Shown: positions 1 through 12,849 of the stretch, in pieces
How positions within the stretch are numbered: position 1 is the stretch's first letter
Layout of the letters: each line of letters opens with the position of its first letter
Assembly: GCA_963969495.1 (NCBI GenBank)
Contig: OZ018326.1
Span: 182,753,653 to 182,817,652, forward strand
Source: Ceratothoa steindachneri
Lineage: Eukaryota; Arthropoda; Malacostraca; Isopoda; Cymothoidae
Reading direction: 5' to 3'
DNA: 64,000 nucleotides
Made by a program: the position numbers and the translations under genes
Notes under the pieces: model-generated
What the model was told of the DNA's origin: nothing
What the model saw: only the letters and a program-made list of their open reading frames with translations
The model's database searches: none

Positions 1-3000
1 ATAAATCATTTTCGATTTTTAATAGACAAAACCAGAGCCGGTGATCGCTGTCCTTCATAAATTTTGTCCTCGGATTCTCGTGAGGCTGTTATACAATGAT
101 TGTCACAATATACTCCTATTTAACAGATATAAATATGATTTATTAACATCAAACAGTATACAAAGCACCAAGCGCAAAAAATAAAATAACGGACACTTGA
201 ATATAAAAGAAGTATACTGGATTGTATGCATTGGGGTGGGTAATTTATTCAATGGACTATAACGGACAAAATATTTTAGGGTTTGGATAAACCGCCATGT
301 AAATGTATTGTTTTGATAAGGTCCGTTAAATAAATTGATGTGTTTAAATTTCAAAGGAAAATGATTTAATTTGTGGATTATAAAAGAGCGGCCATTTTTA
401 TTTGACTATTTATAGGACCTGAAAGAGATAATTAAAATATGCGCCGCTATTATCAAATTAATTTGTCTTTGTTAGGTCATTCTTACTGTTTACATATTTT
501 TAAAAAGGTTGGATTCTAAAAAGTTAAGGAGTAAATGAATCAGAAGTAAAAGTAAGATGAACCAGAAAGAAGAGTTATATCTTATATCGTCTGGGAGGGT
601 GGGGGTGAGATATGTTAAAAAGCAATTTTAGGAATAGTTAAACTTTTACCAATAGGTTAAGAAAATTAAGGCTTTTTTACTATCTATTATTTAGAAAATT
701 CATCCATTGCATGTATTTTCCATACTTCTTTACTTAGGACAGCTTTTTATCTATATGATTTCCTAAGAAGACCGAACAAACGGATTTATGTTCTTCCTAT
801 CTTTGAAAAGGGGATGGCAACAAAACTACGAGAGATAGGGAAAGGAAAAGTACCTATAAAGAGTAAATACAGCTTGATTCTGTGGTTTGAATAGATAAAA
901 CACTTCCTCGATAGACCCTTTTTTTCAATTGAGGGGAGATTAAAGGGCATCCAAGCCCGTATTTTTTCACTAAGATTAAATATTAAAATTAAAGAAAGAT
1001 CAAAACAAGGCAGATATTCTAGTAGAATATCTCCCTTGTTTTGATCTTTCCTTAATCCTACCCTTACTTGTGTTATTGTCATAAGATGTTTAGAGATATA
1101 CTCCCAGAGAATATTCTTAATTCTGTCGTAAAAGATGTTTTCTGGGACAAATTTGAAGGAAATTTTGAAATTGAAGTCAATTTCTTTTCTCTCTATTTAC
1201 TGTAATTCTAAATGCATTAATGAAATACAATTCATTACTTATTCTAATCAAATTCGGTCATTTATTTTGTCGTCATCTGACGCTTTTTAATAAATATTAC
1301 AGACGAAAGAGTAAATTTCCGATTTTATCAGGTCATGTACTTTGCACTAGGAATTTAAATAAATAGTAATATCAATGATTGAGAAGCATAGACTAGGAGG
1401 AAAAACGTAGTTTTTGCTGTACGAATCTGGACGTCTAGGACATTTGTACGCCCAGAAAAGGGTATAATTTGTATACTTCTCTTCTCATAGCCGCTCAGTA
1501 CACCTATTTTCATTTTTCTTTCTCTGGCATAAAAGAGTTGTATATGAGTGATTATGCGTTACTATAACCATGTTCAAAATCATCCATCCTTAACCTGGAT
1601 AGAGTGAAATAACTTACATAATATTTTAGTAAAATCTATTTAATCTTTGAATAAGGACACTTTACAAGTAGGAAAGTTTGGTTTAAATAAAAATTAAAAT
1701 TGCATGAAAAATTATAGGGAATTATATAAAAAATCTCATCTTGTAGTAAACTTCTCTCTATCTAAAATAAAGTCTGAAGATTTCAAACAAACGTTGAGCA
1801 ATCGACGTCCAAACGTTGAAGGGTTCTCAACACTAATGAGTGTGATCGGTGAAAGATATTTATTATTAGTAATAGTAGTAGTATTCTTCGTAGATCTGCC
1901 ATCAACATATTTTGGGAAATAAATAATGGTATTATTCCTCTGTTTATGTGAAAGAGCCTTCAATGTATTTGTCTACGATGAGAAATGAGCTTCTTGGAAA
2001 GCGCAAAATGAGGCTTTTGTAGGCATACGACAGAAAATATCCGAATAAACTGATCCAAGATCATCGCTTAAATTAATCTTAATACTCAACTTAATTACGA
2101 AGCCCCAAGTTACCGGAGGACTAGCGGCAAGAAAGTAAATTGGTAAAGATTCGTTTTAACACATTTACAATTTTATACTTTTCAAAGGCAAAAATGTTTT
2201 TAAGTTTAAAAATGATGTTCACTGATGTTATTTTTAACGTCCCGAACTTAATACTAACGTATTTATCCACTTTTTGAAAAATGATGTTATTTTGCTAGAT
2301 TTGAATCATTCCTGTGTCCTTTTTATCCTTGTTCCTTCAACTTTTGGTCTACTATTTTGGCTAGACCTGGCTAGTTTAGATCTGGAGTCGATCTGCTTAT
2401 GCGTATTTTGGCGATTTTAAACCAATACCAGGCTTTTTAAGATCAGCATGTGATCTGCGCATTCGTATTTAGCCAATTACGAAATAACATTTCGTTTTAG
2501 ATTCCCGTGTATTTCGAACGATTCACTAGCTTGGGATTAAAGGTTCGAAAGGGCAGAAAAAACCCTGCAGGTTTTCCCTTAGTGCGTTTAAGGAAACCTT
2601 GCTTTTAATACCCGCATTCGAACAAGTGCTAGACTTTTATTTATAAAATGTTTTCTGCGCAAGGCTTTGATTCAAACTAGAGGCCTAACGACACTTAGCA
2701 ATTGACTTTTGCATTCATATCTAAAGGTAGGCTTTCGAATTAGAAATATTATGAGGGTTTTTTCAAGTTACGGAGTTAAAACTGTCTTGAATTCCCTACT
2801 CTGGTTCTTCTGCATTTCATTGAGATTGGAATAAGAACTCTTTCTCCTAACCAACTGCATTTGCACAAGGGACGTTCGAGTAACACTTGATCACTCTTTC
2901 TACTCCATTTTTGCCTTATCTTTAACAAACAAAAGTAAAAATATTTTACAGGCCAAAGTTAACCCTTCTTAATGATAGATATCATTGTATTTGCTGTTTA

Positions 3001-6000
3001 AACTCTTTTATTCATATTTTATTCCCAGTCAGAATTCCCTAAGCCTGTGTGCTCAATCTTTCATAATCAACCCAAATTTTCACAATGTTATAACCCTGTG
3101 GCCACACTGACCCATTTATTCTCGTAAATCTTGTTCTACACAATTGTTTTTCCTGTTCTTCCATGCCCATATACCTGTGAATCTTATAGGACACAAACAC
3201 GTTCACTTCCTTTCTTATACCAGAGATTTCGCTTACCAACTCGTTCTTTATTTAATCTCTCCTCTTGGCAGCAACTATATCTTATAGTTTTCAATTTGCA
3301 CCACTAACATCTTTTCACTGCAAGAGGCTAGTATTTGCTCAAAGATGCTCTTATGGAGCTGCCTGGCACATACAACACTCCAATGCTTAAAATTTGATTG
3401 CATTTTAATATATACTATAACTTTTCTACGATTCAAAAATCTTGTCGTAGCAAACTGCTTCATTTACAAGTCTATCTTATTCTTTACTTATTAGATTCCT
3501 GCAACATCAATGTTGGTTAAGGGTCACGTAGTCTCTTAAAAATATCACCTTTGTCAAACATTAACCTCAAACCTATATTCAACACCATATCACCAACTTT
3601 TCGACGGTTTATTCCCCACCTTGTACAATATAACCACATATTATTGTGTTCAAATAATCTCATACTCATAGCATAAAACGTGTTTCCCATCAGACATATT
3701 GAATTAAACTCTTTCTCACAGAGATCAAAATGACAATACTGTTTCATTCCCTTTGAATTTTTCCACACAATTCAGGCAAATATTTGAGCTAAAATAATAA
3801 GTATACAACACACGGGTTTCATTTAGTGCAAAATCTTGCCGCACCCTCTATATTTTCATATCTCTTCCTCTCTCCATCTATCATTAATAACTACACCACC
3901 CATGAGCTGATTGATACACATACATATTTTCTACTCAACAAGTTCCAAGAAATACCAGAATATCTCTTTGTCGACATTACTTCTCTAAAAAGGAATCCAT
4001 ACACTACACTTTAAATTTTGAAAATATGAATTTCTGCTAAATAATTATTGGGCTCAAAGATTCATAACTAATATGATAAATTGTCATAATTTATTCCCAT
4101 TTTCACTTCATTTAACATATTTTTAACATTTTCTTCAATCTTTTTCCTATTTATCTCAAGTTTAGAAGGCATCTATATTCTCCATCTTAAAAAAAATATT
4201 CACTACCTTTCCCGGAATTCCCTCTTAACTTCTCAATCTCCCACTAAATTGATATAAATTCACAGTACCACCCATCATCTTCACTTCGAATCGCTTGTGG
4301 AAAATCTGCCGTGGCCGAGATTACCCACAATAAATAGTTATACTATTAATAGTAATAAATATCAGTAATAGGGCTCCATAGAGGACTAATAGACCTTCAA
4401 ACTATTAGTTGAGCACATTGAAGCTTAACTGATAGTTTGTTCAAAAAATGTTCTTTATTTTGATTTTAGTTTAAAAGAAGTTTGTTTCGAGATGAAATAT
4501 TCTATACATGTGCCGATGATTTTTAAAGAAACTTTAATTTTTGTTAAGCCAAACATACCCCCTTTTTGTCTTTTGGTAAGGATTAAAGAGACTTTGCGAA
4601 ATTATTTTATAGATTATAACACTTTAAATGGATAAGCAAAGTTGGCTTAGATAGTGGCGCTTAAACCTTTATTACACAGGACTTTTACATGAGGCCAATA
4701 CAAAGCCACAGGAAGAATTATTAAAAATATACTGTCAAATTATTAGTACTGACATTTTTTGTGGCCCTTTGTATAGCAAGACAACCAAAATTCTCATTCA
4801 GTAAAAACTAAATACATAAAATCCCGTCGATGCTTCTCTCTCGGTGATCAAAATATTTATTTAAACTTTTAGTGCAAACGAGAGAAGCAGAAAATAGCTG
4901 AGTTTCTATCTTTATTTGGTAATACTAAAAAATGCAGAAGAAGGTATTACGCGAGAATTGAAGATAGTTAAAATGTCTTTAATACGATTACTATAGTAAG
5001 AACCAAGAATAAATGTATCCTAGTCTGAAAGGACACCATTTGCAACTGTCTGGAACAAGTCCTTCAGAGTTCAATTATTTTCAAATTTACGATAAAGTCC
5101 CCGTTCAGAGTGTATTCATACTCATTTTCACCGGTTCCAATTTTGGTAAATGGCACTTTTCTATAATTTCGCTAGTTTCTGGCACTTGAGTACCACGCCT
5201 AGGTTCAAAATCAAGCCAAAGTATTTGTTTAAGAATTTTACTGATTTCGATCTTTTTTATTACACCTATTTGGCATTATTACCTTTTTTTCAGCCCATTT
5301 ATCACTACAGTTCTATTGCAAAACCAGTTTATTATAATGAAATTTTGTTATATATTGGGAGAATATTTTTTAAAATTTAAATTTTAAATAAAATCTTCCG
5401 TAAATAAATTTTTTTCTTATCTGTAGCATTAAACGAAGGGCAATCAAATAAGTCCATAACGACCAACCAACATGTTACATGTTACTTTTCTAATCTTTAA
5501 ATTCAGAGACAAAATATCATTAGAAGAAACCATGGTTTCTGTGTAATTAAATTCACCCACTTGCCAAATATTTAACCATTTTTCGATCTTATTAAGATAT
5601 ACTAAGCAGGATTTTTGAAAGGAAAATTTGCAATGCTCATGAATAATTATAAGGAAGCCTGATGGATGGCCCAACAATTCTAAAATTTTCATATACAAAA
5701 GTGTTTGAGTAGCATAGGGGTGTGATGAAGAATTATAAATTTAATCACCAATTTAACGAATAAATCTTTTAAAAAGAAACTAACCAATGGCAAGTGAAAG
5801 AAAATATTTGAGCGGAAGGCAAACAAATGCAAAACTTCGATATGTTGTCACTTGAACCTAGATAACTTGATTCAGATCTGGAAACCTTAGACCTATTCTC
5901 GTGTAAACCGATGCTAATGAACTACGTTTGCTAATAATGGACAGAGCCTCAGTTAGTTGGATAAATGAATCCAAATTTATGTTATTTTGCTTGCATACAA

Positions 6001-7200
6001 AATATTACCGAAAAAAAGCTTACGTACTTTTAAAACATATTTTTACAAAACCTAAATAATTCTGAGACAAGACCTGGAAAATCTTCAGGCCTTTATATAA
6101 ATACTTAAACTTGAGTCTAAAAAGATGGATTCTATTTAGAGAAAGACTGAAAGTTGTTCAAACAAGGAAACAGATAATTTTAAATTCCTAATTGTATATT
6201 TCGATGGAAAAGTTGGTCTAAAATGTGAAATTAGTATGAGAAAGTTCAATTTCAGGATAACAACAAAAATGAAAATATTTTTGACTATTTTCAATTACGA
6301 ATGTATTTAAAGATATCAACACTAAAAAAGAAAGAATAATTGGCAAAATGAGCACAACATACGAATAACTATGAAATTGAATACTTGATGAATGATAAAA
6401 GAGTAGTGCCAATATTTTACAAGCCATTATCTAACTCAAAAGAGTTTAGATGTAAGATAGAAAAGTGAAAGATAGAATGTAAGATGTAAGATAGAAAACA
6501 TGCAAGAAGGAAAAGTAAAAAAAGCTATTATAATTAGCAAAACAGAATTATCAAAATCTTGAAAAAATGATTCTGAAAATAGAAATTCTAAAATTCCTAA
6601 CAAGGACTTGGAAAGACAAAGAAATGCAAAAATGTCCAAAACCAAAATTTTCCATTCCTAAGCCTATTGAAGAAACGGCAAACTCTTAATGTACAAAAGA
6701 AACCAACAAATAACAAATTGAGTATAAGAATTATCCTAATAAAGAAAAAGAGATCTCACACAAGCAAAAACAATAAGATAATATAATTTCTATGTTGTGG
6801 GCCTTCAACAATGGCTTAGCCCCCCAAATTGCAAATTAAGCTTTTTCTTTTTTTTAAATAGTCTAAATAAGCTAAATAAATTCTAAATGATAGAAAAATA
6901 CAACCAACCTAAACTCTCAAAAAAGAAAATAATGCAACTTAGATTAATAAAAGAGAAAATTGCATGAATATGTGCCGGAGGAAAGCCTGCTCTATCAAAG
7001 GTCCGAGCCTTCAGCCAACAACTCAAAATTAAAAACTCTACAGGAAGTAGCCTACATCAAAAACTCGTCAGCACACAAACGAATATGCATGAACTCCTTA
7101 TCAATTAAACGGGAAAGCGGTAGCAACAACGTTAATTACGTTTGCAGGAGGATAGCATACGCAAAGATCCTACAGGCTGTGACTTTCGACAAGGATATGG
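1..7200. other. AT-rich intergenic stretch
   Basis: I recognise no gene here. Open frames are short, mostly under 90 codons, and made of residues expected from AT-rich random sequence. A strong palindrome sits at 988-1056. Minus-strand open frames at 3039-3239, 3275-3463 and 3517-3768 look slightly protein-like but match nothing I know. A minus-strand frame at 5444-5698 has a weak LINE-like stretch (LNKIEKWLNIWQV). Short degenerate purine repeats of the type TAAGATAGAAAA occur near 6450-6500. This is probably old, unconstrained intergenic DNA. Confidence 0.6.
988..1056. repeat. 69-nt near-perfect palindrome
   Basis: The left arm 988-1021 and right arm 1023-1056 are reverse complements over 34 nt with two mismatches and a single base between them. 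The core arm contains GATCAAAACAAGG. With no real loop it would form a cruciform in DNA rather than a microRNA-like hairpin. It has no coding context. Confidence 0.85.
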
Positions 7201-7376
7201 CAAGTAGACTGGAGTGTTAAGCAGTCATCACTGTAATATTCAGGGGGAGCGCTCTTTCATATAGAGACTCATCCAGCGTATGTGCCCTATTTGGACTCAA
7301 CAAAAATCCATCTGAATTATTCGAGGGATTGTGCGGTAGGTCTATTGAAAAACAAGCGGCTAAAAGGCACCCAACT

Positions 7377-7760
7377 TTAGATTCTCATCGGCTGTCTTCT
7401 ATCCCCTTTGCCATGCAGCCCGAAGGGCTGATCTGATTCCTTCCATGCAGTCAGAGTTAAGAATAGCAAAACGCTAGTCTGTTCTACCAGTCCAGGCGGA
7501 CTGTTTTGTGTTCTCATTCGCGTGCTCATTTCATGAACCCAACAGAAGACAACCTGGACATACTCTCTGATCGCATTAGGCGTGGTATCACGGATATTGC
7601 GGATTTGGGGATGTGAAGCTTCCAAAAACTCGAGTGCATTCAGTCTCCTTACCAGGTTTGGCTCGTTTCATCTTTCGCGCATAGAGCTCTATTGCAACCA
7701 GCTTGGCAAGGATATCATGCAGGGCATCAGGCAGAGACCCTCTGCCGAAAAAGGAAAATA
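7377..7760 (-). other. unassigned open-frame region, possible TE relic
   Basis: This block is richer in GC than its AT-rich left flank. A minus-strand frame at 7377-7625 (82 codons) reads into a second frame toward 7760 with protein-like stretches such as TPNAIREYVQVVFCWVHEM. I do not recognise a domain. It lies just upstream of a gypsy relic on the other strand, so it may belong to a different, older element. Confidence 0.2.
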
Positions 7761-8629
7761 ACATAAAATAGTTAGAAGTAACGATTTAAATTGAAAACAC
7801 ACAAACTTATTTTAAGACAGGTTGATCCAATAATCATCAAAGATCACGACAATTCGAATAGTTAAATGAAACAAAGGTTATGACCACTGCTCTTAATTAA
7901 CAACCTTAAAGACAGAGCTCATTCTGTAACATTCACTTATTTTTCGCCTGATCTAAAATATTTTAGCAAACTGTGAGGGAATGCCTTCGAAGGACCACCG
8001 TGAAAGGAAGCCCATTAGCGATACCCCTCTATTCTTTCAAGACCTCGTGAGCCAGCGTAAGAATTTTAGAAAGTCGGGGAAAAATCCGTCACTCGCCTAA
8101 TCACTCGTCCCAGCTGTGTTTTTTTCAGACGCCGACCGCCCCCCTCTCCCATGCGATAATGCCGTGCGTGGCCATAAAAACCCTACCCCCATATCGCGAG
8201 GCGAATTTGATAATCTGGAATGACTCGTTATCATTGTCCGCTGCTATCTCGAATGTGATTACTTCACTGGTTGGGCTGAAGTGATAGCAGCACCCATGAA
8301 ATTCTGCACTGTGTTAATCGGCCAGAGCCCGCCGCTCTCCACTAACCTCGTCACTTAGCCGTCACCATGAGGGTCCAAGCGCTAAAGGAAACTGCTTCCT
8401 CCGTATCTTTAGAACCTCCTTATTCCCCAGAATTTGCAGCCCTTCAAAACGAGACTTTTGAAAGGGCTCAAAAGGAATGCCCCACTCTTCTGTTCTTGTG
8501 GAAAAAAGCGAGAATGGCGAACGTGGATCTGCCCGTGGTCAAAGGGAAGCCACCTACTTCATTGGCTGAGGATTAATCCTTTACTCGCTCATTTTGTATC
8601 CCCCGGTCTCATGTTCTCCAAGTTCTCCA

Positions 8630-9200
8630 ACTCTCACACGATGGATTAATGGCTGGTGATTACAGTTACAACAAAACGGCTCGGATAATCTTCCGTTATT
8701 TCTTCTGGCCCGGTACTTCCAAAGAAATTACCTAGTTTTTCAGGTCGTGAGACACTTGCCAGGAGACTACAGCAAAAGGATGAATACTACCTGCTCCCCT
8801 CCAGAAGACACCAATAGTCTTAGAGCCTTCTTTTAGAGTTTCCATGGACCTAATTGGCCTAATTCCCCCCCTAGTCTAGCGAAGAACACTCATACGTCCT
8901 CACTCTTGTTGACTTTGCAACGAGATACCCCGACCCAGTCCCCTTTAAAAAGTTTATAGTGTGACTTGAGCGGAGGCCCCTATTTTATCTTTTCCCGAGT
9001 CGGCATCCCGAAGGAGATCTTGTCCAACAGAGGTAAACAGTTCACATCTGAGCTAATGGAACACGTCAGCAAGCTTCTTACGATCAAGCCCTTGTTTATC
9101 TTCCCTTTTCACTCCACCGCTAACAGCATCTGTTAAAAGTTAAATAGTACTCTGAAGAGCATTCTGAAAAGGTTAGGCTTTGCATAGCCCCAAGAATGGC
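8630..9200 (+). pseudogene. gypsy integrase zinc finger and catalytic core, inactive
   Basis: The HHCC finger is degenerate (SHDGLMAGDYSYNKT..., with the second His replaced by Asp). The core shows SYVLTLVDFATRYPDPVPF with the first catalytic Asp at 8911-8913. The second catalytic position reads Asn (SNRGKQF, codon 9026-9028). The Glu position before KLNSTLKS is a TAA stop at 9134-9136. Two of the three metal-binding residues are gone, so this copy cannot encode an active integrase. Further stops and frameshifts lie between the motifs. Confidence 0.75.
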
Positions 9201-9406
9201 ATCGATACCTGCCCGTTGTTCTTTTCACCTGCAGAGAAATCCCCCACAAAACTTTGGGATTTGCCCATTCGAGCTCTTGTATGGCCGAAATGAAATGTAC
9301 GCGGACCAATGAGCATTTTTAATGAACATTTTTCTAATCCCCTCCTGGATAAGGAGAACAAGTTCTCCTATTCTTATGTGCTAGATATTCGGAACCGCTT
9401 GGAGAA

Positions 9407-9883
9407 ATGCGTCGATCTAGTGTACCAAAATTCGGACCTAAATTAGAAAAATATAGGATCTATTTTGACATTAGGTCCAAAGAAAGGCGATTCGAGTCCG
9501 GTGAAGAGGTGCTGTGCCTCCTACCCACGGAGAAAAGCAAGCTCTTGTCCCAATGGAAAGTCCCTTTCCAAATCCTAGAAGCCCGCGGTCCCGTAGATTC
9601 CATAATTCCGACCAACTCTGGAAAAAAATTGTATCATGTGAATATGCTTAAGCGCTATGACCGCCGCGCATGCATAAATAATATAATTACCCTTGACAAA
9701 GAGGCAGTAATGGAAGCCTCTTATCTAACTGAGCCTCTTAATTTAGTCCAAAATGTATGTGTTGAAGCGGACGAAAACTATCCTCTGCCTTCGCTCCCCG
9801 GTTCCCGTCTAAACTTCACCCCAAAACTCGATTTAGCCCCTAGTTGGAACCACCTCAGAAAACGCAGTTGGCTCTTTTGTTAA
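9407..9883 (+). pseudogene. gypsy integrase C-terminal tail running into RT linker
   Basis: A 158-codon frame, the longest in this copy. Residues about 12-85 are a typical gypsy integrase tail (FESGEEVLCLLPTEKSKLL, then KLYHVNMLKRYDRR). The same frame continues through an acidic linker with ENYPLPSLPGS and DLAPS, after which an overlapping frame enters the RT start (VKNLLKLGITEPV). A related linker (DNKYPLPSLPSS) appears in the minus-strand copy at 13.4 kb. One frame joining the integrase tail to the pre-RT linker is the main evidence that integrase precedes RT. No stop codon separates the two modules until the frame ends at 9883. Confidence 0.75.
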
Positions 9884-9939
9884 CTTCTGTTCACTTGTGC
9901 CCTACCTTTAACACCAAAGTGAAAAACTTGCTAAAGTTA

Positions 9940-10490
9940 GGAATAACTGAACCCGTAAGATTATTGCTCTGCCATTGTCATGGTCAGAAAGCCGGATCAG
10001 TCTTTTCGCATGTGCATAGACTTTAGAAAGCTGAACGCTGTAACAGTTTTCGACGCTAAGCCTTTCCCTTTGATAGATCAGAGTTCACATCTATTTGAAG
10101 AGGCCAAGTTAATTTTAGAGATAGACTTGTGTAAGGCCTAATATCAAATCCCCCTTAAGTATAGTGCCCAGAAATACAGAGCATTTCCTACAGAAAAAGG
10201 TCTTATGCAGTTTAAACGCCTAACCTTTGGTTTAGCTACTGCCTGTAGTAACTATAATCGAATGAAGCGCAGGATACTGGATGGGTTGAGTAACCTTTCC
10301 TTTTACTTTGATAACGTTTACGTGGCCACCCGTAAATGGAACCAGCATATTACCTCCCTTCAATTCCTCCTCAAAAGGCTTCGTGAAAACAGCCTTAGTA
10401 TAGGCCCTAGCAAGCGCCATTTCGCCTATAGGACTATTAAGTACCTTGGTTTCCACATTGGTGAAAATCAAGTGGCCCTTTAAAAAGAAA
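9940..10490 (+). pseudogene. gypsy reverse transcriptase, catalytic motif altered
   Basis: RT motifs appear in order: MCIDFRKLNAVTVFDAKPF near 10010, EIDLCKA followed by a stop and YQIPLK near 10130, MQFKRLTFGLATA from 10205, then YFDN at 10304-10315 and KRHFAYRTIKYLGFHIG. The usual Y-I/V-D-D active site reads YFDN, so the second catalytic Asp is lost. A stop and at least one frameshift occur upstream. The segment ends in a stop after GENQVAL. Confidence 0.8.
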
Positions 10491-10669
10491 ATGTAAAGGC
10501 TTCGACGACATGCCCCTCCCGCGTACTCAAAAGCAATTACACTCTTTTCTCCGGTCAACATCCCTTTAGCGACGTATTTTCCCGAAATTCGTTGCTTTAG
10601 CGTCCCCCCTTAGATCCCTACTAAAGAAACATTCACCGGACCCCCTTGGATGGAGCTGCAAAGAGCCTG

Positions 10670-10975
10670 CCCACTTGCATCAGGTGAAGGAAAGACTAAC
10701 ATCAGCTCTTATAGTGAGACTCCCAAATACGAACAAACCTTTTGGGATACGAACGGACGCTTGTAATCAAGGCATTGGTTGCATCTTGCTCCAGTATGTA
10801 GAAGACGGTAACAGTTCTATATTGCGTACGCTAGCCGGAAGCTCTCGTCACGCGAAAGGAACTATGTAGTCATAGAGCTTGAAGCTATAGTGATCGTATG
10901 GAGTATACAGAAATTCCCAGCTGTGCTTGTTTTCAGACTCTGGGCAAAAACCACTTCTTGAGTAGTCCCATACGA
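10670..10975 (+). pseudogene. gypsy RNase H fragment
   Basis: The frame starting at 10675 gives VKERLTSALIVRLPN and GIRTDACNQGIGCILLQY, the start of the RNase H domain. After a frameshift the next frame reads YASRKLSSRERNYVVIELEA and WSIQKF. Similarity fades near 10975, roughly where the minus-strand copy at 12.85 kb also stops. The domain lacks its C-terminal third. Confidence 0.7.
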
Positions 10976-10979
10976 GAAC

Positions 10980-12720
10980 CAAGCGCTTGAACTCCTGTTG
11001 GAACTCTCCCATCTCCAAGTGGATTTACAGCAAGTTAACCAGGATGTACAGTAAGTTGACCAAGATGTACAGCAACTAATCCAGGATGTACAGCAAGTTA
11101 GTGTTAATATACAGCAAGACCAAGTTAAGCTCCGTGCGTTCTTTGAGGACGCAGCGGAGGAGCTGGGTGCCCTAAATATTTATCCTTTCCCTAGTGTCAG
11201 TGAACCCCCTCGTGTCCCAGAGATTGTACGTATCGGTGACCCTTTACCACCTGGCCAGAGTGTAGTGATACCCCCGAGAGACTTTGATATGATTACGCAT
11301 ATTCCCCTCCCTGGCACGGCGGTGCCTACCGTGATTAACATCTTCCCCTTTCCTCCTCCCCCGACGACGTTAGTGTGGCTTCAGACCACTCGCCTTTCCA
11401 CGGTGACGTGCTCCTGGACATAATGAGCGCCCCGCCAGACATCAAAGGTGGTCGCCAAGGAAACAATGACAACAACAATAATGAAGACCAGAACAATAAC
11501 AATAGCAGAAACAAAGAAGATGGTGACAACGATCGGGAAAACGATAACGACTGGAAACGCGTCAGTCCGGGCATTAATTCTCTGGAAGAGAAGTGTCACA
11601 GGGCCGTAGTAAACCCCGCGGCACGTTTAGACACAGTAACGCCCAGATCTTTCCTGAAATGCCCTACCTTCAAAAATATCGTGCGCGCATTGCAGTAAAA
11701 TGGCCTGAGGTTCTTAATATATGAGGATTATCACAACTGGGAGACGACACCAGCTTATATGACCCCCTTGGTCGCACAACTAGTAGATCACAGCGTAATG
11801 GAAATATCAGGAGACGTGTTAAGATGCAACAAACTTTTTGCGGTCCCCAAGCCTAACGGATCGCTACGTTTGGTGTACGACATGAAAACTCTCTCGGAAC
11901 AATTCTACAAGCTCCTCCATTCAAGCTTTCCAGTGTTAAGAAAGCCCTCCTTAGTGTAGCTAGAGAGGCTAAGGCAATCACACTTAACCTTAAGGACGGG
12001 TTTTATCATCTGAGGTTACACTCCAAAGCAAGACATTGGTTTAGGCGAAACCTACAGGTTTACCTGCTCCCAATGGGGTTTTCAGGAAGCCCCTTTCTCA
12101 TGCAAAGCGCATTATGCGCGGTAATGAATAAGTTTGCCAAAAAATTTAATTGCGTGACTCACACGTATTCAAACGATGTACTCATCATCGGAGGAAATCG
12201 CAATCTAAGAAAGGTGCTGAAAGAAGTGGGAAAGCCTTCCCTCAACATCAACCACAACAAGGGTACCACGACACTATGCAAAGTCTTGACCTACTGAGGA
12301 CTTAGAATTGATATCACTAAACAAAAGGTGGCACTATGCAGAGATATGTGCGCCAAAGTACGAGAAGCAATGCTCTTGGCATGCCAGCAAAGATGATCGA
12401 ACAAAGCCTGGCAAATAATTGCGGGCCTCCTCAACTTTATCACCCCTTTCATACGACTCCGCTTCCTGTAGATCCAACTGTGCTTTAAACAACAGTCTCT
12501 GCCTGACTTCAGTGACTTCCCTTCCTTGATTCTCCTGTTAACCATAAAATAGTTCCCGCTCGTATGCCACAAGTCGAACCCCTTTTTGATATATACAGAC
12601 GCCTCCCTTTCTAGGATGGCTTTGACTTCCTTGAGTCAAGGAATTATATGGCCTCTTAGTACTACCGATATCGGTAAATTTTTTTGGTGAAACAATAGCC
12701 TTATGGCTATTGTTTAATGT
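10980..12720 (+). mobile_element. DIRS-like (tyrosine-recombinase type) retroelement fragment
   Basis: A Gln-rich, coiled-coil-like stretch (10985-11150) is followed by a Pro-rich segment (11160-11370), an Asn/Asp-rich low-complexity frame (11375-11698), and an RT without integrase. RT motifs include KLFAVPKPNGSLRLVYDMK (frame 11759-11959), LPMGFSGSPFLMQ and a catalytic site reading YSND at 12166-12177. A possible RNase H start, LIYTDASLS, is near 12580. The RT style resembles the minus-strand relic at 33.0-33.7 kb. I assign DIRS-like from the RT motifs alone; no tyrosine recombinase was seen. Stops and frameshifts show decay. Confidence 0.5.
11014..11120 (+). repeat. degenerate ~21-bp tandem repeat coding a Gln-rich coil
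   Basis: About five imperfect units built around the core GGATGTACAGCAAGTTA lie in one frame and translate to repeats such as NQDVQ, DQDVQQ and IQDVQQ. The 7-codon period fits a heptad coiled coil. One unit has an in-frame stop. Confidence 0.7.
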
Positions 12721-12849
12721 TTGCCAACAGAGAATAAAAAACATAACACTACACGAGATTTAAATATGTGTAACCACAGATAACTTAATCTATAGAAACG
12801 CACATACAACATCAACAAGACAAAAAAAAAGAAGAAAAATAGTATTTAC

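Larger units (their letters stand above)
8200..10975 (+). mobile_element. Ty3/gypsy element, Gmr1-like domain order (PR-IN-RT-RH), decayed
   Basis: Translations in shifting plus-strand frames give, in order, the end of a protease (about 8230-8330), an integrase zinc finger (8630-8790), an integrase core (8840-9200), an integrase tail (9407-9660), a linker, RT (9940-10490) and RNase H (10670-10975). Integrase therefore lies before RT, as in Ty1/copia and in the Gmr1-like group of Ty3/gypsy elements, and unlike ordinary gypsy. The protease end resembles those at 14.1 kb and 54.6 kb on the other strand. No gag or LTR is visible, so the copy is truncated at its 5' side. It breaks off inside RNase H where a DIRS-like sequence begins. 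Confidence 0.8.

Noticed and set aside
3039..3768. Three successive minus-strand frames that could be exons or one broken ORF
   Set aside because: No family match and no consistent splice signals that I could see.
5444..5698. Minus-strand LNKIEKWLNIWQV resembling a LINE RT segment
   Set aside because: A single short match without neighbouring RT motifs.
11335..11599. Minus-strand hydrophobic frames opposite the Asn-rich segment
   Set aside because: Antisense of a low-complexity plus-strand segment; no independent support.
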